Of a stretch of DNA of 64,000 nt, positions 61,878-64,000 are shown in pieces. A model generated the notes under the pieces. That model saw only the letters and a list, made by a program, of their open reading frames with translations, was not told the origin of the DNA and made no database searches. Numbering within the stretch: position 1 is the stretch's first letter; each line of letters starts with the position of its first letter. Source of the stretch: Epiperipatus broadwayi (lineage: Eukaryota; Onychophora; Udeonychophora; Euonychophora; Peripatidae); assembly GCA_028023455.1 (NCBI GenBank), contig JAQFVV010000502.1, forward strand, positions 188,001 to 252,000. Reading direction: 5' to 3'. The position numbers and the translations under genes are program-made.

Positions 61878-64000
61878 TGTAACCTTCCCCGTCGTAAACC
61901 GCATACTCATCAACAAATCACTATGCACATTTTTAGGCGTTTAATTTCAAGGTAATCTTTGTCTATTACAACTAGATAGTATGCCTTTTTCTGATCTCGC
62001 TCTCTCTCTGCTTCAACACTCAATCTAAGCAAATCTAGAATACACATCTATAATATTATAAGTGTTAAACCAAAGATAAGATTTCCTTATTGGCTAGGCT
62101 CACATGAAACTATAATCTTAGAGAAGATCACAAGGTGAGTAATAACTTCTGGTTAAACCAGACCTAAAATCCATAAATAAGCAAACAAACAAAAGATTAT
62201 GAAATAAACTTACTCTTTATCAAACAAATAAATAACCAATGATTAGATCAATGAAATGAATATGAGATTAAAATACAAATTAAGCAATAAGTAAATTAAG
62301 ATGTGGATAATGTAATGGATAATGAAAATAAATAAAAATTAAATAATAACATGAAATAAGTCTAATAATGAATAGAAAAGGAAGAAATATGTATTAGAAT
62401 AATGAATAATTAAGATGATGATAGAATAAGAGTTAATGGATGATCAAGATGATAATGAAATAAGAGCTAATGAACAGTGAGTGAATTAGGATAAAGAATT
62501 AGGAGGAAAGGATACTAAAGGTAGCTGGGAATGTCAGATGAGAAAATGATGAGGATGAAAGATGAATTCCAGAAATCTAACTTTGATATTAAATTAAATG
62601 ATAAGGAAACAACTAAATTAAATATGGACTTCAAGCCCAGCAAAACCAGAATATTCACTATAAAGTCAAAACAAACTATATATGTTTCAGATAAAGAAGC
62701 AATTAATATTTTAACATTTAATTGACTTTTACAAACCATTGAATGTTCCTAAACCTAATACAACTATAAGAAACAACCAAATTTAAAATATATTATAAAC
62801 TTTAGCTTCTACACTACAAATTAATATAATTTATTCTTCTCAGGGTTCATATTACTTAAAGTTTATTATACAACATATACTAGGGTCAGTGAGAGGGATT
62901 TTGCCACTACCCAACTATAATGCACAAAATGATTCTCGATACAAAATTGAATTAATAAACACTTAGCAGTCCTAAGGAAACTCTATAACTAATATAAACT
63001 TTAAGCCTCCATTTGCATGAATAATTTTCACTAGCCAAACAAAGACTTATTGACTTCTTTCTCATAAATAAGTAATAACAATGTGATCAAGATCAGTGAA
63101 TGATAAATCCACAGGTTCAAATAAAAATGATTAAACCCATATTAAATGTTTAATCTTTTAGTACAACACCTAAAATAATATATACTTTAGGTTAACAATA
63201 TTTTATTTATTAAGTAATGAAGCCCTAGATATACTTGTACATGACAGGGCTTAGTAAAATTACTCTGGTATACCAACCTATAGTAACTTATACACTATTG
63301 ATTGATGATGATTTCCATATAATCATTGGATATGTCGATAGCAATAACAATAATAATGTATGTGTGTGTTAATTAGTAACAAGACTACTGATGACTAAGT
63401 AAATGTTTAACATAATAAAATTTATTTACAATATTCATATTAATTAGATACCTTACATGAATACCTTACATGAAACAATATTCCCTATCAAGGACAATCA
63501 GGGATGGGAATTACTTGATATCCATATTGGAATTATCTCAGTATTTAACGTATCAAATCAAATATCTCTACATTTTGAGAAAAGCAATATTTTCTCTTTC
63601 TTAATGGAGTTTTAAAATTAGTATCTCCAATAAATCTATTTAATTTCTTACAATATGGTAAGGGCAATTACCATATATAATACTATTACTAATGTATCAC
63701 TATTCACCTTGAAAGATTTGTCATATTGATGTGGGACAGACGCCATAAGTTAAAATACACACATGATGTAAAATATTGCCTATGTCCAATTTACTCATTT
63801 AATAATAAAATAATCTTATTGATTCATCAATAAATCACCACTTGATAAAGATACTTTTACATTGTTCATGGACACCACTTGCTATTTCATACAGAAGTTC
63901 TACATACACTAATAAATTTGGTTGGTCTGCCTACCAACTGATGATGATTATACATCATCATCAGGACACTATCCCAATTAAACAAACACTATGGATATAC
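61878..64000 (-). mobile_element. LTR-like element 4, continues beyond the window
   Basis: The sequence starts TGTAACCTTCCCCGTCG directly after an (AT)n tract, like the other LTR-like elements with TGTAAC starts. No right end is seen before 64000, so it is at least 2.1 kb. The interior is AG-rich with many short variants of gaataat/gatgat between about 62330 and 62560. The frame at 62531-62725 (plus) and its antisense partner have no motif and are probably chance. The assignment rests on the terminus and the target only. Confidence 0.4.

Noticed and set aside
62515-62739. Overlapping frames on both strands (74 and 64 residues) as a gene or as the next host exon
   Set aside because: The minus frame is hydrophobic by AT bias and the plus frame is a run of gatgaa-type triplets. 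No acceptor or donor matches phase 1, and the stretch lies inside LTR-like element 4.
1-64000. CRISPR arrays, bacterial operons or ribosomal RNA genes
   Set aside because: No regularly spaced short repeats with unique spacers, no rRNA-like conserved blocks, and the gene structure is eukaryotic.

Overview
This is a very AT-rich window from a metazoan, almost certainly invertebrate, nuclear genome. It has long introns with consensus GT-AG splice sites, many (AT)n microsatellites, tRNA-derived SINEs, Penelope-like, hAT, Merlin, LINE and LTR retroelements, and no bacterial gene organisation. The species cannot be fixed from the sequence. A mollusc or another large-genome invertebrate is only a guess.

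The only host gene I can support lies on the minus strand. Four exons at 61303-61506, 48119-48238, 23718-23828 and 15037-15191 all join in phase 1. They encode the C-terminal part of a protein: a Ser/Thr/Asn/Glu-rich stretch, then a basic segment, then a single hydrophobic helix that ends at the stop codon, so it looks tail-anchored. The 5' part of the gene lies beyond position 64000. Almost everything between 15192 and 61302 is therefore intron, filled with transposable elements.

Layout. Positions 1-6303: no gene, one degraded tandem repeat and one small foldback. 6304-13711: an LTR retrotransposon on the minus strand with 2.6-kb LTRs and a broken gag but no pol. 13712-15036: 3' flank of the gene. 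15192-23717: intron with a 740-bp hairpin, a 2-kb terminal-inverted-repeat element, a LINE zinc-finger fragment and smaller foldbacks. 23829-48118: a 24-kb intron with foldbacks, a SINE with perfect target-site duplication, three LTR-like elements of 1.8-2.2 kb in the same orientation, a head-to-head pair of Penelope-like elements, and a 3.8-kb zone of foldback repeats. 48239-61302: an intron with a foldback MITE family, a LINE C-terminus, a decayed Ty3-type element (gag, protease and integrase, RT lost), a LINE RT fragment split by a ZBED-type hAT which is itself split by a Merlin element, and a second SINE. 61878-64000: the start of another LTR-like element that runs off the window.

The most unusual pattern is a group of LTR-like elements whose visible ends all sit in (AT)n tracts. 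The four with a visible right end carry a short palindrome there. One of them contains a gag, which suggests the others are solo LTRs or non-autonomous relatives.
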